Positions 38,751 to 49,298 of a stretch of 60,527 nt of DNA are shown here, piece after piece (position 1 is the first letter of the stretch; the number at the start of each line of letters is the position of its first letter). The notes below the pieces were generated by a model. It worked only from the letters and a program-made list of their open reading frames with translations, searched no databases and was not told the origin of the DNA. The position numbers were made by a program, and so were the translations under genes. The DNA comes from Acidobacteriota bacterium (GTDB lineage: Bacteria; Acidobacteriota; Terriglobia; Terriglobales; Acidobacteriaceae), in assembly GCA_003225175.1 (NCBI GenBank), contig QIBA01000062.1, forward strand, positions 1 through 60,527, read 5' to 3'.

Positions 38751-40646
38751 ATGAAAGAGCTGGTAACGCTGAGAGGCAGGAGAATGTGTTCCCTTTTGGG
38801 ATCAAGAAAAATTCTCCCGCTTCATTGTTCCATATGCCTCTCCGTACTTTGCCTGATAACTGGTGTCGGTGCTCGAGAGCATCGTGCTTCGCCAACAGTC
38901 GGGTCGAGTGGAGTCATCGCGTCTGCACAATCTTCTCTCGCCTCAGGGAATCCAACAGAAGCGATACAGGTCCTTTCGACTCACCTTCAGGCGCACCCTA
39001 AAGACACTGCAGCGCGTCTGTTGCTGGGGGAGGCTTTTACAGCCAGGAGAGAACTCGGCCAGGCTGAGCAGCAATATCAGGAAATTCTGAAATACGCGCC
39101 CGACAACTACCTGGCGCTCGCCGGTCTGGGCGAGATCTATGACCGCGCAGGCGATCCTGCGAAGGCAGAAGCAATTCTGGCCCATGCCGCCAAGGTGAGC
39201 CACGGCGTACCGAAGGTACAAACCGCATGGGCGGTGGTGCTTGCTCGATTGCATCGTTACAGCGAAGCGTCCCACGCTCTGTCGGAGGTTCCACCGCCGA
39301 AATCGCCCGAAAAGCGGCTCTCCTTCCATCGACTCAAGGCGTCCATTGCCGCTGGCTTGGTAGATCCTGCCGGCGCAGCAGCGGAAATGGAGAACGCATT
39401 AGCGCTCTCGCCCAATCAAGCTGGACTCCAGATGGCTACTGCAGCTGCTGAAACTGAGGCAAAGCATTGGGAGCGGGCCGCGAAATTAGCTGGTCCGCTG
39501 TTTGCTCGCACTCATGACCCAGCTTTGGGATTGATGCTGCTGGAAGCACAGTTGGGAAGTGGCGATGAGATTCGTCATACGTTGGAACAGCTTCGCACAT
39601 TGACTTTGTCGCAAGAACAGGAAGTAGTCTTCCGCCAACGACTGGCGGAAGTACTCATCGCACATGAACGCTTCTCCGAATCAGCAGACGAACTCAAGAG
39701 AGCAGTCGAACTCGATCCGAGTCGCGCCGAGGTGAGATTCAATCTCGCTCTTTCTCAATTCAAATCGGGCGGGTTGGACGATGCCTTGGCAACTGCAGAA
39801 AGCATGCAGACGACTGCTGACAGCGCTGAACTTGAAGATCTAATCGGAGACATTCAGGAAGCTCGCGGAGACGAGCTCTCGGCGGTGCGTAGCTATCAGG
39901 CTGCAATCGCGCTTGCACCGAATGAGGAGAAATACCGACTCTCGCTTGCGTTCGATCTTATCCGGCACAAGAGCTTCGAACCTGCTCGCGTGGTCCTGAC
40001 GCAAGCTCAGGAATCGCATTCGAACTCCTGGCGGATCCAGGTTGCGTTGGGAATGGTCGAATATTTTTCCGGAAGCGCTGAAGAGGCGACCAAAACTCTT
40101 CTGAACGGTGCAGGCATGGCACCAGATCCCGAATTGGCGCTCCGATATGTCGGCGACGTTCAGATGGACGAATCAGGCCCGCCTAATCCTGCTGCATTGA
40201 CTCGTCTTTGCGAGTATGGCGACGCTCATTCCAAGTCCGGAATGCTACAGTTCTACTGCGCTGCGTTGCTATTCCGTAGAGATTATCTTTCTAATGATCG
40301 CTCGCATACGGAGGAGATTCTTCGTCGGCTAAACACAGCAACTGAGAAGCTTCCCAACGAAGCCTCTCCTCATTGTCAACTGGGGAAGGCATACCGCTGG
40401 ATCGAGCGTTGGCAGGATGCGCTTCGCGAATCGGAGACCTGCGCGCGAATGGAGCCGAACTCGCCGGACGCGCATTACCGGCTTGCTCAGATTTACCAGC
40501 ATCTCGGTCAACAACATCGGTCTGAACAGGAGATGAAACTGTATCAAACGGCATCGGCACGTCTGGCCGACGAGAATGCCAGACGCGATGAGACCATCAA
40601 AACTTTTCTTTATTCAATTCAGGGCCAGGCGCAGGACCGCAAGTAA
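38751..40646 (+). CDS. Exported TPR-repeat protein
   Basis: The preferred start at 38751 (GGAGAG about 7 nt upstream) avoids overlap with the divergent permease and precedes a signal-like hydrophobic stretch (LHCSICLSVLCLITGVGA). The rest is helical with many tetratricopeptide-like units, e.g. AQSSLASGNPTEAIQVLSTH, LAGLGEIYDRAGDPAKAEAI and a last clear unit ASPHCQLGKAYRWIERWQDA. TPR proteins scaffold other proteins; this one is probably periplasmic. Such TPR proteins are common beside TonB receptors and PIG-L-like genes in Acidobacteriota. It converges with the PIG-L gene. No catalytic domain seen. Confidence 0.85.
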   Translation: MKELVTLRGRRMCSLLGSRKILPLHCSICLSVLCLITGVGAREHRASPTVGSSGVIASAQSSLASGNPTEAIQVLSTHLQAHPKDTAARLLLGEAFTARRELGQAEQQYQEILKYAPDNYLALAGLGEIYDRAGDPAKAEAILAHAAKVSHGVPKVQTAWAVVLARLHRYSEASHALSEVPPPKSPEKRLSFHRLKASIAAGLVDPAGAAAEMENALALSPNQAGLQMATAAAETEAKHWERAAKLAGPLFARTHDPALGLMLLEAQLGSGDEIRHTLEQLRTLTLSQEQEVVFRQRLAEVLIAHERFSESADELKRAVELDPSRAEVRFNLALSQFKSGGLDDALATAESMQTTADSAELEDLIGDIQEARGDELSAVRSYQAAIALAPNEEKYRLSLAFDLIRHKSFEPARVVLTQAQESHSNSWRIQVALGMVEYFSGSAEEATKTLLNGAGMAPDPELALRYVGDVQMDESGPPNPAALTRLCEYGDAHSKSGMLQFYCAALLFRRDYLSNDRSHTEEILRRLNTATEKLPNEASPHCQLGKAYRWIERWQDALRESETCARMEPNSPDAHYRLAQIYQHLGQQHRSEQEMKLYQTASARLADENARRDETIKTFLYSIQGQAQDRK

Positions 40647-40678
40647 AAGCATCTGCGCTTCGCGTCCATCCCAGTGGT

Positions 40679-43546
40679 TTACCGCTTCGGCTTGTCCAGC
40701 GACGCGCGTTGTTTTCCCGATTGGGTACTGGCGAGCTGCGGACTCTTACCCAGGCTGATCATATTCGCGAACAACCGGTAGGCTCCCGGAACACCCTCGG
40801 GCATCTGGCGATAGAAGGCATAGGCGTTGTAGATGTACACGCCCTTCCCATATTTCGCGTAAACCAGCCCGCCTTTTTGCGGCTCCTGACCCGCATCGTG
40901 TGTTTCGAGAAGAGGCTGATAATTGGTATCCCACGACTGCAGGAACTTCGATCCCCGCTCCTCTACCCAGTTGTCGAAATCCTTGCTTGTGATCTTGTTT
41001 GGCCAGGTAAAGACAGCATTCGCAGGTTCGAGGATTTCCATTTTGGAATGCTCGTCGGTTACCTCCTCCGGATTTGAGCCCATCTTGTAGGGATATGGAC
41101 CATAATTGTGATCGTATTCCGGCGTGTTGTACTGCACGATGACAACTCCGCCATTTTTTGCGTAGTCGAGGATCCGACTGTTGTAGGTCTTTAGATCATC
41201 GCGAACCGCATAGGCGCGCACGCCGACAACAATCGCATCGTACTTCGACAGATCACCGCCGGCGAGGTCTCCCGGCGAGAGGAAGTGAACATTGATTCCC
41301 AGGTTCACTAATGAGAGGGGCACGTCATCGCCCGCGCCTACGATATATCCAACGTTCAGACCCGGCGCAATCTTTACGTCGACGCCAGTCGTGCGATATG
41401 CGGAGGCGCGATACAGATTGTACGGACGCAGGTCAGGATATCCGACAGTGTGATAGCCCTCTTTGTACTCGCGGCCATCATAGGTGGCGACTGCGGTGAT
41501 GGTGTAAGGCTTCTCCTCGATTCGCCCAGGCACGACGTGAAATTTGAGAATCTGATCGTCGCCATCCTTAGCTGTCAAAAATGCTTGCTGCTCCGATTTC
41601 CATCCCACTGGCAGATCGAGTCTCACGGTTCCTTTGGCTGGTCCCTTGACATTGCTGTGGACCCTGACCGTCAGGTCAAACGCCTTTGAGCTGAGAGGAA
41701 CTATTCCAGCCTGTGGCGCGATGGCAACCGACACAGCAGGACCAATCACCAGAGGCTCAAGAACAGTCCCCGGTCCCGTGACGCGCTTCACGGACTGCAC
41801 GACTTGCGAAATCTCGAAAGGCACTCCATCGAAGCTGAATTGCACCTTGGCTAACAGAGGGTATGGTGCAAGCGGCATGTTCAGGAATTGCGGTTCTTGA
41901 ACGTCGTAGTAAGGCTGCTCGATATCTGGTCGTGCGAAGTAGGGACGCGTATAGCCCGCGTTCTGCGGTGCGTGAATCGCAAAGCGCGTGTCCATTGACT
42001 GATTGGATTTTAACGTTCCGCTGGTTTGCGATTCCGGATCAACCTTCCACTGCTCGCCTTGAGGCGTTTCGATAGCTACGCTCCCGACTTGCACAGGCAA
42101 ATTCGTCGGATTCGTGGTATGAACCTTTACCCAAAATTGCTGCCCCGGAATGGCGACCTGGAAGGTCTCCGGATTTCGAAAAAAACGCGCAAAGGGGCCG
42201 GTAGGTTCTTTCTCCGGAGCAACAGCAGCAAGGACTGATAACCCCAGCGCCTCTCCGAGAGCGTTCCCGAATTGGACTTGCTTTACTTTTAATTCATGAG
42301 CAACATCATATTTTGAATCGTCGCTCAGGCTGCTCGCGGCAACCTTCTCAATCAAATCGTTGGTCGCTTTTAGTCCCTCGGCCAAAGTAGAAGCAATAGT
42401 CTCCGGACGCGGTGCTGAAAAATCGTGGATTGCCTTCTCCACGAGCGAGTTGATGCTTGCCAGCCTCTCCTTGAGAAATGCCGAGTCTGCTCCCTGGCTC
42501 AGACTGGCGATGCCCATGAGCGAAACATCAATGCCGTCAAAGAATGTGGATTCCTTTTCTGGGACTGAGGCCAGCGAAGCAAAGCGATGATACGGGCTCA
42601 TTTGTTCCTCGGCTGGAGGCATACCGGTTCCGCCGTTTTGCGATCTCTGGTGGCCGAGTCCAAGGCGCGACACCTGTTCGTAAGTCAAGCCCAGGAGCGG
42701 GTTGTACTCGCCTTCGGGAATCTCGACTGCGGGTGAGAGTTCTCCCTTAGTGATAGTTCCGTCAGTGTAGTTGTGAAATTCGGCCGGATAGTACTTTCCG
42801 TCTGCGTAGTCATATATGCCTTTGTCGGTGATTCGCGCGAAAGGCACGCGGGCATAATCCTTGACCGGCTTCCACGGCCGCAGACCCTCCTTCAATTGCT
42901 CAGGAAACATCGCCGGGTCTCCTGCCGCCTTGAAAGCTTCCTGTGCCATCTGGCCGGCCGTTTGGTGATTCCCGTGGCCGTCTGTACGGCCGCCGACAAA
43001 AACTGAAGTGATTACCAACGGGCGCGTCATGCGGACTACGCGCACAACATCGGCAAGCACGCGATCATGACCCCAGTTGTCCAGGCTTTCCTCTTTGGTT
43101 TTTGAAAAACCGTAATCGATCACACGTGTCCAAAACTGTTGTGTGCCGTAGTAATGATCGGCCGCGAGAAGTTCTTCCGTGCGCACGAGTCCGAGCGCGT
43201 CGAAGTAGTCTGACGACATCACGTTGGCGCCCCCTTCACCGCGGTTCAAAGTCAGCAGGGCGACGCGAGCTCCCTGGCCGCGCGATGCATAGGTGAGCAT
43301 TCCGCCATCTTCATCATCAGGATGAGCAGTCACCATTAGCAAACTGGCGCGCGTGCGCAACTTTTGCAGACTTTGCCAAAGAGCACTTGCGCCGCGATCA
43401 AACGGTATGGGCTGCGCAGTCACTTCGGGCGCGGTGCTGACGGCAGTCGGGGACTGCGCCTTTGCTGAGGAGACTGGAAAGAATAGGGGCAATATGCAGG
43501 CGAGGACCACAAGCAGAGCGAAAATACGATTTGATCTGAATGCCAT
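40679..43546 (-). CDS. Secreted PIG-L family deacetylase-like protein with C-terminal amidotransferase-like domain
   Basis: The start at 43546 is preferred: AGGAG lies about 6 nt upstream and a signal peptide follows (SNRIFALLVVLACILPLFF..SAKA). The PIG-L (LmbE) N-terminal domain has TAHPDDED (about 73-80) and GHGNHQTAG, which hold the zinc ligands used to deacetylate N-acetyl-sugar substrates. The middle consists of Ig/NEW3-like beta domains. The C-terminal part (LSPGDLAGGDLSKYDAIVVG, then GGVVIVQYNTPEYDHNYG) resembles the GATase1/ThuA fold. It is divergent from a TonB receptor across a strong LacI-type palindrome, so both may be induced by the same sugar. Confidence 0.87.
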   Translation of the reverse strand: MAFRSNRIFALLVVLACILPLFFPVSSAKAQSPTAVSTAPEVTAQPIPFDRGASALWQSLQKLRTRASLLMVTAHPDDEDGGMLTYASRGQGARVALLTLNRGEGGANVMSSDYFDALGLVRTEELLAADHYYGTQQFWTRVIDYGFSKTKEESLDNWGHDRVLADVVRVVRMTRPLVITSVFVGGRTDGHGNHQTAGQMAQEAFKAAGDPAMFPEQLKEGLRPWKPVKDYARVPFARITDKGIYDYADGKYYPAEFHNYTDGTITKGELSPAVEIPEGEYNPLLGLTYEQVSRLGLGHQRSQNGGTGMPPAEEQMSPYHRFASLASVPEKESTFFDGIDVSLMGIASLSQGADSAFLKERLASINSLVEKAIHDFSAPRPETIASTLAEGLKATNDLIEKVAASSLSDDSKYDVAHELKVKQVQFGNALGEALGLSVLAAVAPEKEPTGPFARFFRNPETFQVAIPGQQFWVKVHTTNPTNLPVQVGSVAIETPQGEQWKVDPESQTSGTLKSNQSMDTRFAIHAPQNAGYTRPYFARPDIEQPYYDVQEPQFLNMPLAPYPLLAKVQFSFDGVPFEISQVVQSVKRVTGPGTVLEPLVIGPAVSVAIAPQAGIVPLSSKAFDLTVRVHSNVKGPAKGTVRLDLPVGWKSEQQAFLTAKDGDDQILKFHVVPGRIEEKPYTITAVATYDGREYKEGYHTVGYPDLRPYNLYRASAYRTTGVDVKIAPGLNVGYIVGAGDDVPLSLVNLGINVHFLSPGDLAGGDLSKYDAIVVGVRAYAVRDDLKTYNSRILDYAKNGGVVIVQYNTPEYDHNYGPYPYKMGSNPEEVTDEHSKMEILEPANAVFTWPNKITSKDFDNWVEERGSKFLQSWDTNYQPLLETHDAGQEPQKGGLVYAKYGKGVYIYNAYAFYRQMPEGVPGAYRLFANMISLGKSPQLASTQSGKQRASLDKPKR

Positions 43547-43666
43547 AGATCTCCTTTGCACATTCCGAACCTGTTGAGGCGATGATAGGGTCGCCGAGCG
43601 GCGGAAGGATTTAGGTGAAGACACCAAAGCAGCCATAAAGCAACGGAATTGTACGGTCTGTAGCGA

Positions 43667-43692
43667 GAAATACCAAAACGTTTTGGCATTTC
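43667..43692. promoter_or_regulatory. LacI-type operator between PIG-L gene and second TonB receptor
   Basis: The core CCAAAACGTTTTGG (43673-43686) is a perfect palindrome; the symmetry extends to 26 bp with a single mismatched pair. It lies about 120 nt before the PIG-L start and 290 nt before the receptor start. The central CG and the near identity to the site at 33557 point to a LacI-family repressor. Confidence 0.85.
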
Positions 43693-43981
43693 CTCACTTC
43701 GGATGCGGTTCTCTACTCACAGACGCTATTGCGCCGGCGCTTGCATTAGGTGAATGTAATCGTGTGGATAAGTTCTTCGATAAGTCTTGACAGTAAGAAT
43801 TTGTCAGGTGTTAGATGTGAACCCAACCAGACCGAATCGTTTCGATATTTTATGAGGTCCTTACATGGCGATAACTTCACTCCGCCCGCTACGCTTCACG
43901 AATTTTTTGCGGGTTCGAGAATGGGTTCAGAGTGAGATCGCCAGGGATGAATCGCTTGGTGAAGTAATGCAGGAGGCTGCA

Positions 43982-46900
43982 ATGAATCTTCGATGGGAAA
44001 CGAAGAGACGTTTTCTCCACAGTGCTTTCGGGTTTGTGATTCTCGTTATTACCGCTCTCTCCGCCTATGCGCAGATTGATCGCGGGGCGATCGTCGGCAG
44101 GGTAGTGGACGCCTCTGGCGCTGTCGTTCCCAGAGCGGCTGTGACGGTAACCAACAAGGGAACTGGAGTGGCAGTCAACACTACGACGAACGACACCGGA
44201 GAATATCAGGTTTTGGCACTGATCCCGGGCACTTATTCGGTGCGCGTCAGTTCACAAGGATTCGACACTGTTGTTCGGGACAGTCTCGAGCTGCATGTGC
44301 AGGATCGTCTTTCCATTGAAGTGGCATTGCGCGTCGGATCAGTCAATCAAGAGGTCGTCGTCACTGGCAGCGAGCCGTTGTTGCAAACCGAGTCGGCGGA
44401 CATCGGCAATGTAGTCGACTCACGACAGATTAACGATCTTCCCCTAAACGGACGCCGCTATGCAGACCTCGCGCTCCTGGAACCGGGAGTGCAAAAGTTC
44501 TACGGAGCCGCAAATCCAGCTCCAGACCGCTTCAGCGTAAACGGAAATCTCGAGCTTCAGAACAATTTCCGGCTGAATGGCATCGACAACAATTCCTGGT
44601 CGGAGAATCTTCAGGAATTCTCCGTGCAGGTGGTACAGCCGCCGCCAGACGCCGTGCAGGAATTTCGTGTGCAGACACGAACCTACTCCTCAGAGTTCGG
44701 GAACTCCGCCGGAGCTGTAATCAATACTGCGATCAAGTCCGGCACAAACGGTTATCACGGCAATCTATTTGAATACGTTCGCAATAGCATCTTCGACGCC
44801 AATTCATGGGCAAACAATAACGCAACTCCGCGTAAGCCAAAGGGCCGTTTCTCTCAGAATCAGTTTGGAGGCACGTTCGGCGGTCCCATCATCAAGGACA
44901 AAACCTTCTTCTTCTTCGACCTGCAGCGTTTCACTAGCCGTCGTTCCACGCCGATAAAGAGCACAGTTCCCACTCCACTGATGAAGCAGGGGAACTTTAC
45001 TGAGCTTAAGAACACGCTCAATGATTCTCCCGTAGCGGGCCAATCCGGCTGCGTGGCGGGAAACATCATTCAGTCGAGATGCATCGATCCGGTGGGCGCC
45101 AAGATCGCTGCGCTTTTCCCCGATCCGAACATTACTTTTCCAGTTCCTCTTGGGACGCCTGGAAGTTGGACGGGGGCTCAAAACTACATCTTTTCTACTG
45201 TCGTCCCCAATGACACGTGGTCGCTCGATGGCCGTGTCGATCACACTTTGAACCAAAAGGATCACATCACGGGCAGTTACAGCTACTACCACGTGAGCCG
45301 CCAGGATCCACCCTGGACGAGCGATCCCGTTCCGGGAAATGGAAATTTCGCCACGCAATATCGCACACACACTCAGCTTGTGTCATTGGGCTGGACACAC
45401 AACCTTTCGAATAACTTCCTGAGCGATGCGCGATTTGGCTTCAACCGCGATTACGCTCACAGCGATCCAGTTGGTCTAACGCTTGGCAAGTCCCTGGCGC
45501 CCGACTTCGGTCTTAACGGCATTCCCAACACACCCAACACGGCAGGTTTGCCGCCAATCGAGATTAATGGCCTTACGCGGCTAGGCACGTCGCCATGGCG
45601 CCCGCAGTACCAGATCTCGCAGGCGTGGAACCTGATCGAGAATCTCAGCTGGCTCAAAGGCAGCCACAGCTTCAAGTTCGGCTACGAGTACGTCAAGCGC
45701 GGCGACAACTTCCTCGATATACGAGCTCCACAGGGAGAGCCGATGATAACCGGTATCTACACTGCCGCCAGCTCGTTTGGCTTGCCCGACTTTTTGTTAG
45801 GCGACGTAGACGCGACACGCTTCACCACGCCTCTCGTCGTCCACTACTTCCAACCCGGACACTCGTTCTATGCCATGGACACGTGGCGAGCGACTTCCAA
45901 GCTGAACCTCACCTATGGCGTGCGCTATGAGGTGTTTGCTCCCATCATGAGCCGCGACAACCTGGTCTCCAACTTCACTTCGGCGAATGGTGGAGGTATC
46001 GTCAGCGCCCCGGGCAACGCATCGGGTTGGGCCAACCGGGCATTGATCCAACCAGACAAAAATGATTTCGCTCCGCGCGTCGGAGTCGCCTACCAGTTCA
46101 CGAAGAAAATGGTCGTCCGTGGCGGCTATGGGATCTTCTACCAGCACTACAACCGCATCGGATCGGAGAGCCTGCTCGAACTCAATCCGCCGTTCCTGCA
46201 GGACATACAGCTCAATCAGGGCACCGGAAGCTCGACTCCAATCTTCCAGCTCAAGAATGGATTCCCGTTGAGCACCATCACCGGCACGGCGCTTGATCTC
46301 ACCAAGCTGCAACTACGCGCTCAAGATCCCAACCAGCGGTCAGGTTACGTAGAACAGGCAAGCTTCGGTCCGGAATATGAGCTCTTCCAGGACACTGTGC
46401 TTGCGGCGACATACGTCGGGAATTGGGGCCGGAAGATGAACCGCCTCAGGAACGGCAATCAGGGTCTCATCACCGGCGCCGACAGCGGATGTCCCATTGT
46501 GCAATTCCCGTTTGCGAACCTGAATACCATCTCAAACATTGATACGCTAAATCCTGACCCGGTTGCACGCGTGAAAACGCCATGCGTTCTCAACGGTCAG
46601 CATGGCTTCCTTGAACTCGCCACGAACGATGGCAATACGGACTATAACGGCCTCGACTTATCCCTTCGCAAGCGCATGTCGAAGGGATTTGGCTACGCCG
46701 TCAACTACACCTACAGCCATGGACTTGCAAATTTCCAGGACAATCTAACCGGAGGCTCCACACCGGCCAATGCATACAACTACGGCGCCGAAATGAGCAA
46801 CTCGCCGTTTGACGTTCGCCATCGCCTTGTCAGCAACTTCACCTGGGATCTGCCCATCGGCAGAGGGAAGCGATTCGTATCGGGCGACAACTTGGCGAGC

Positions 46901-47419
46901 AATCTGCTCGGCGGATGGCAGTTCAACGGAATCGTCACTCTGCAAACTGGAACGCCCTTCAGCGTGACGACGCCGGACGTGAGCTTCACCGGCTCGAACC
47001 ACGCTTCTTACCCAAATTGCGTAGGCGATCCCTTTGCGGGCGCTACCAGCGACCCTGCCAGCTACACCAGCACAGGCTTCTTTATCAATCCTACGGCGTT
47101 TGCATTCCCGGCCAGAGGAACATTCGGCACGTGCAGACCGCGCGCATTCCACGGTCCTGGGATTCAGACTACCGATCTGAGCCTGTTCAAGATGTTTCGC
47201 ATGACCGAACGTTTTACCTGGCAGTTCCGGGCTGAATTCTTCAACGCATTCAATCATCCAAACTTCGCTAACCCAAATGCGAGCTTCACACTCGCCAATA
47301 GCGGTACCGGCGGCTCCTTCGGCAAGGTTTCAAATACGCTGAATCCGATTTTGGGAACGGGATCGGGAGGACCGGGTGATCCGCGGGAGATTCAGTTGGC
47401 ACTGAAGCTTTATTTCTGA
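43982..47419 (+). CDS. TonB-dependent receptor, Oar/CarA-like (second copy)
   Basis: The preferred start at 43982 has GGAGG about 5 nt upstream and opens a signal peptide (RRFLHSAFGFVILVITALSA). A CarboxypepD_reg domain follows (RGAIVGRVVDASGAVVPRAA), then the plug with the family marker INDLPLNGRRYADLALLEPG, then a long barrel ending ..IQLALKLYF. It shares architecture with the receptor at 17363 but differs in sequence. Its promoter region carries the LacI-type operator shared with the divergent PIG-L gene. It probably imports a glycan-derived ligand. A strong terminator follows. Confidence 0.92.
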   Translation: MNLRWETKRRFLHSAFGFVILVITALSAYAQIDRGAIVGRVVDASGAVVPRAAVTVTNKGTGVAVNTTTNDTGEYQVLALIPGTYSVRVSSQGFDTVVRDSLELHVQDRLSIEVALRVGSVNQEVVVTGSEPLLQTESADIGNVVDSRQINDLPLNGRRYADLALLEPGVQKFYGAANPAPDRFSVNGNLELQNNFRLNGIDNNSWSENLQEFSVQVVQPPPDAVQEFRVQTRTYSSEFGNSAGAVINTAIKSGTNGYHGNLFEYVRNSIFDANSWANNNATPRKPKGRFSQNQFGGTFGGPIIKDKTFFFFDLQRFTSRRSTPIKSTVPTPLMKQGNFTELKNTLNDSPVAGQSGCVAGNIIQSRCIDPVGAKIAALFPDPNITFPVPLGTPGSWTGAQNYIFSTVVPNDTWSLDGRVDHTLNQKDHITGSYSYYHVSRQDPPWTSDPVPGNGNFATQYRTHTQLVSLGWTHNLSNNFLSDARFGFNRDYAHSDPVGLTLGKSLAPDFGLNGIPNTPNTAGLPPIEINGLTRLGTSPWRPQYQISQAWNLIENLSWLKGSHSFKFGYEYVKRGDNFLDIRAPQGEPMITGIYTAASSFGLPDFLLGDVDATRFTTPLVVHYFQPGHSFYAMDTWRATSKLNLTYGVRYEVFAPIMSRDNLVSNFTSANGGGIVSAPGNASGWANRALIQPDKNDFAPRVGVAYQFTKKMVVRGGYGIFYQHYNRIGSESLLELNPPFLQDIQLNQGTGSSTPIFQLKNGFPLSTITGTALDLTKLQLRAQDPNQRSGYVEQASFGPEYELFQDTVLAATYVGNWGRKMNRLRNGNQGLITGADSGCPIVQFPFANLNTISNIDTLNPDPVARVKTPCVLNGQHGFLELATNDGNTDYNGLDLSLRKRMSKGFGYAVNYTYSHGLANFQDNLTGGSTPANAYNYGAEMSNSPFDVRHRLVSNFTWDLPIGRGKRFVSGDNLASNLLGGWQFNGIVTLQTGTPFSVTTPDVSFTGSNHASYPNCVGDPFAGATSDPASYTSTGFFINPTAFAFPARGTFGTCRPRAFHGPGIQTTDLSLFKMFRMTERFTWQFRAEFFNAFNHPNFANPNASFTLANSGTGGSFGKVSNTLNPILGTGSGGPGDPREIQLALKLYF

Positions 47420-47439
47420 GAACCACAATACCCATTATG

Positions 47440-47468
47440 GGAGCCGACGAAAGTCGGCTCCTTTTTTT
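47440..47468 (+). terminator. Intrinsic terminator after the second TonB receptor
   Basis: GGAGCCGAC, loop GAAA and GTCGGCTCC give a perfect 9-bp stem with a stable GNRA-type loop, followed by seven T. It lies 21 nt after the stop codon. Confidence 0.95.
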
Positions 47469-47699
47469 GGGAGAATTGGCCTGTCCCGCGGACGCCCTTC
47501 GTTTCTATTTGACGCGTGGCGTGTCGGGAATTCTAATGCAAGGCTCCATGGAGAGTTCCAACTTACAAGTAACAATTCCCGGAGCTGAGATTCTAGAGAG
47601 ACCAAGGCGGTCTTATTCGAGCGGCTGAGGAGCCAGATAAGAATTTGCTGCACGATGAATAAGGATTAGCTGCGGAAAAGCAATGCCGTGGCGAGCAGT

Positions 47700-49298
47700 T
47701 CAGTGGCGCCGGATATTTACCGTCTCGTTGGGCCTCACAGTAAATTTTTCTTCGCGTCCTGAACTTAGCTTCAGCAACACGTTCGCTGGAGCTTCGGCGA
47801 TTCCGATCGCGTGTTTCAAGTTTCCGTGCTCGTCGCTGACCAGGCGAACTGTACTGCTCGTCCGGCACAAGTCGCGATTGTTAATTCTGAGGTAGGCGAC
47901 GCCCGCCGAATAGCGCAGCTTCGCTATTCGAGTGGGAACGAGCTTCCAGCTGTAACTCGCTCGCAGGTCTGGCGGCATCGGACGCACATTCCATTCAAGA
48001 TCTTTTCCCTGCTTGCGCACTCCAGCGAGTCTCCAGGTGAAATCAAAAAAAACCAGGGCTGCCGGAGAATAGTCGGCCTCTCCCATCGTGAAACTGCCGT
48101 TGAGCGGGTCCATCTGTTGCAGAAACTTGTCGACCTTCAATATGGCTTCTAGCCATCGCTGCATCAGGTGCGCCAGATCGGCGGGTTTCCCGTAATGCTC
48201 CATCCATCTTGGCGCACGCAGTGCGGTTAAAGCTTGAGCGGCCCCTCCCCACGAGTTTGGCGGAATCGGCCGTACAAAAGCGGGATCATCGAGCGCGATC
48301 GAAGGGAACGGATAAGGCACCCAGAAGGCGGATGGATTGTGAATTTGGTGTCGATAAACGGTGTCGAACAGGTTTTGATCGACCACGTGCTCGCTAAGCA
48401 CTCGAGTGATCACATCTCCGCGAATGCGCACGAACTGATCCTGCGCGTCACGGTCATAAAATGCGGCGTCCTCTTCCGAATACAGGCGTGTCAGGATCGC
48501 AGTGCGAATTGCGTCCGCATCCGCCAGCCAGCGGTCGTGCTCCGCTGTCATTCCCAGCGCGTTTGCCATAGCAGCAAGCGCGATGCGACCTCCGTAAACA
48601 GTGGCGGAGAGATCGGGCGACAGCCGAGGCAGCGACGGAAGCGGCGGACACTTGCGCGCATCACCATCCGGACAACGGTTCGGCATTCCCGCCCATCTTG
48701 GGCTGTTGTCATGGCCGGTATCGTATGTGCAGAATCCTTCGCACAACCGCGTCTGCCGCGTATCGCGATACTTCTGCAACCATTGATCCCATTTGCTGCA
48801 TGCGTTGTACGCTTTCTCGAGAAGCTCACTGTCGCCGTTCTGCTGAGCAACCTCCCACGCCGTTGCGGCGATCGGGACGACCATCTGAATCTGAGCGAAT
48901 CCCACAGCTCCCTTGCGAACCCAGCAGGGCATCTGCCCGTCCTCACGTTGCAGGGCAAAAAAGAGAAGATGATTGTTGCGCGCTACATCGGCTCGAATCG
49001 GAGCATATACGAGCGCCTCGTGCGGAGCGCACTCCAGCCAGGCGCCTTGATAATTGGCGCCTTCGATCAATACTGGCTTCGGATAATTTGCAAGTCGTAC
49101 GATGTTCGCTCGAAGTGTCCGGAGCGCATGCGAATACACGGCTTGGTATCGCGCATCGCTAGTTTCAAAGAGAGCGATTTCAAGCGAATTAAAGTCGGAG
49201 TCAGCGTTCTCCGGGAAGGCAAATGCGTGGGAGCAGTGCCATAGGAAAGACGCGCCAGCGAGCACTGAACTCGTTTTGATGAAGTCCCGCCGCTTCAC
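47700..49298 (-). CDS. Tat-exported (alpha/alpha)6-barrel glycoside hydrolase-like protein
   Basis: This 532-residue protein starts with a twin-arginine signal (MKRRDFIKTSSVLAGASFLW). The body resembles MGH1/GH63- or GH37-type (alpha/alpha)6 glycosidases: NYQGAWLECAPHEALVYAPI, QMPCWVRKGAVGFAQIQMVV, CEGFCTYDTGHDNSPRWAG with acidic catalytic-type residues, and NPSAFWVPYPFPSIALDDPA. The last 100 residues form a beta domain. These enzymes remove terminal glucose or mannose units or cleave trehalose-like sugars; the substrate is open. It converges with the second TonB receptor and may act on the same glycan. Confidence 0.75.
   Translation of the reverse strand: MKRRDFIKTSSVLAGASFLWHCSHAFAFPENADSDFNSLEIALFETSDARYQAVYSHALRTLRANIVRLANYPKPVLIEGANYQGAWLECAPHEALVYAPIRADVARNNHLLFFALQREDGQMPCWVRKGAVGFAQIQMVVPIAATAWEVAQQNGDSELLEKAYNACSKWDQWLQKYRDTRQTRLCEGFCTYDTGHDNSPRWAGMPNRCPDGDARKCPPLPSLPRLSPDLSATVYGGRIALAAMANALGMTAEHDRWLADADAIRTAILTRLYSEEDAAFYDRDAQDQFVRIRGDVITRVLSEHVVDQNLFDTVYRHQIHNPSAFWVPYPFPSIALDDPAFVRPIPPNSWGGAAQALTALRAPRWMEHYGKPADLAHLMQRWLEAILKVDKFLQQMDPLNGSFTMGEADYSPAALVFFDFTWRLAGVRKQGKDLEWNVRPMPPDLRASYSWKLVPTRIAKLRYSAGVAYLRINNRDLCRTSSTVRLVSDEHGNLKHAIGIAEAPANVLLKLSSGREEKFTVRPNETVNIRRH

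Noticed and set aside
48234-49244. 336-residue ORF antisense to the glycosidase
   Set aside because: Mirror of a clear Tat-exported glycosidase; composition is typical of an antisense shadow.
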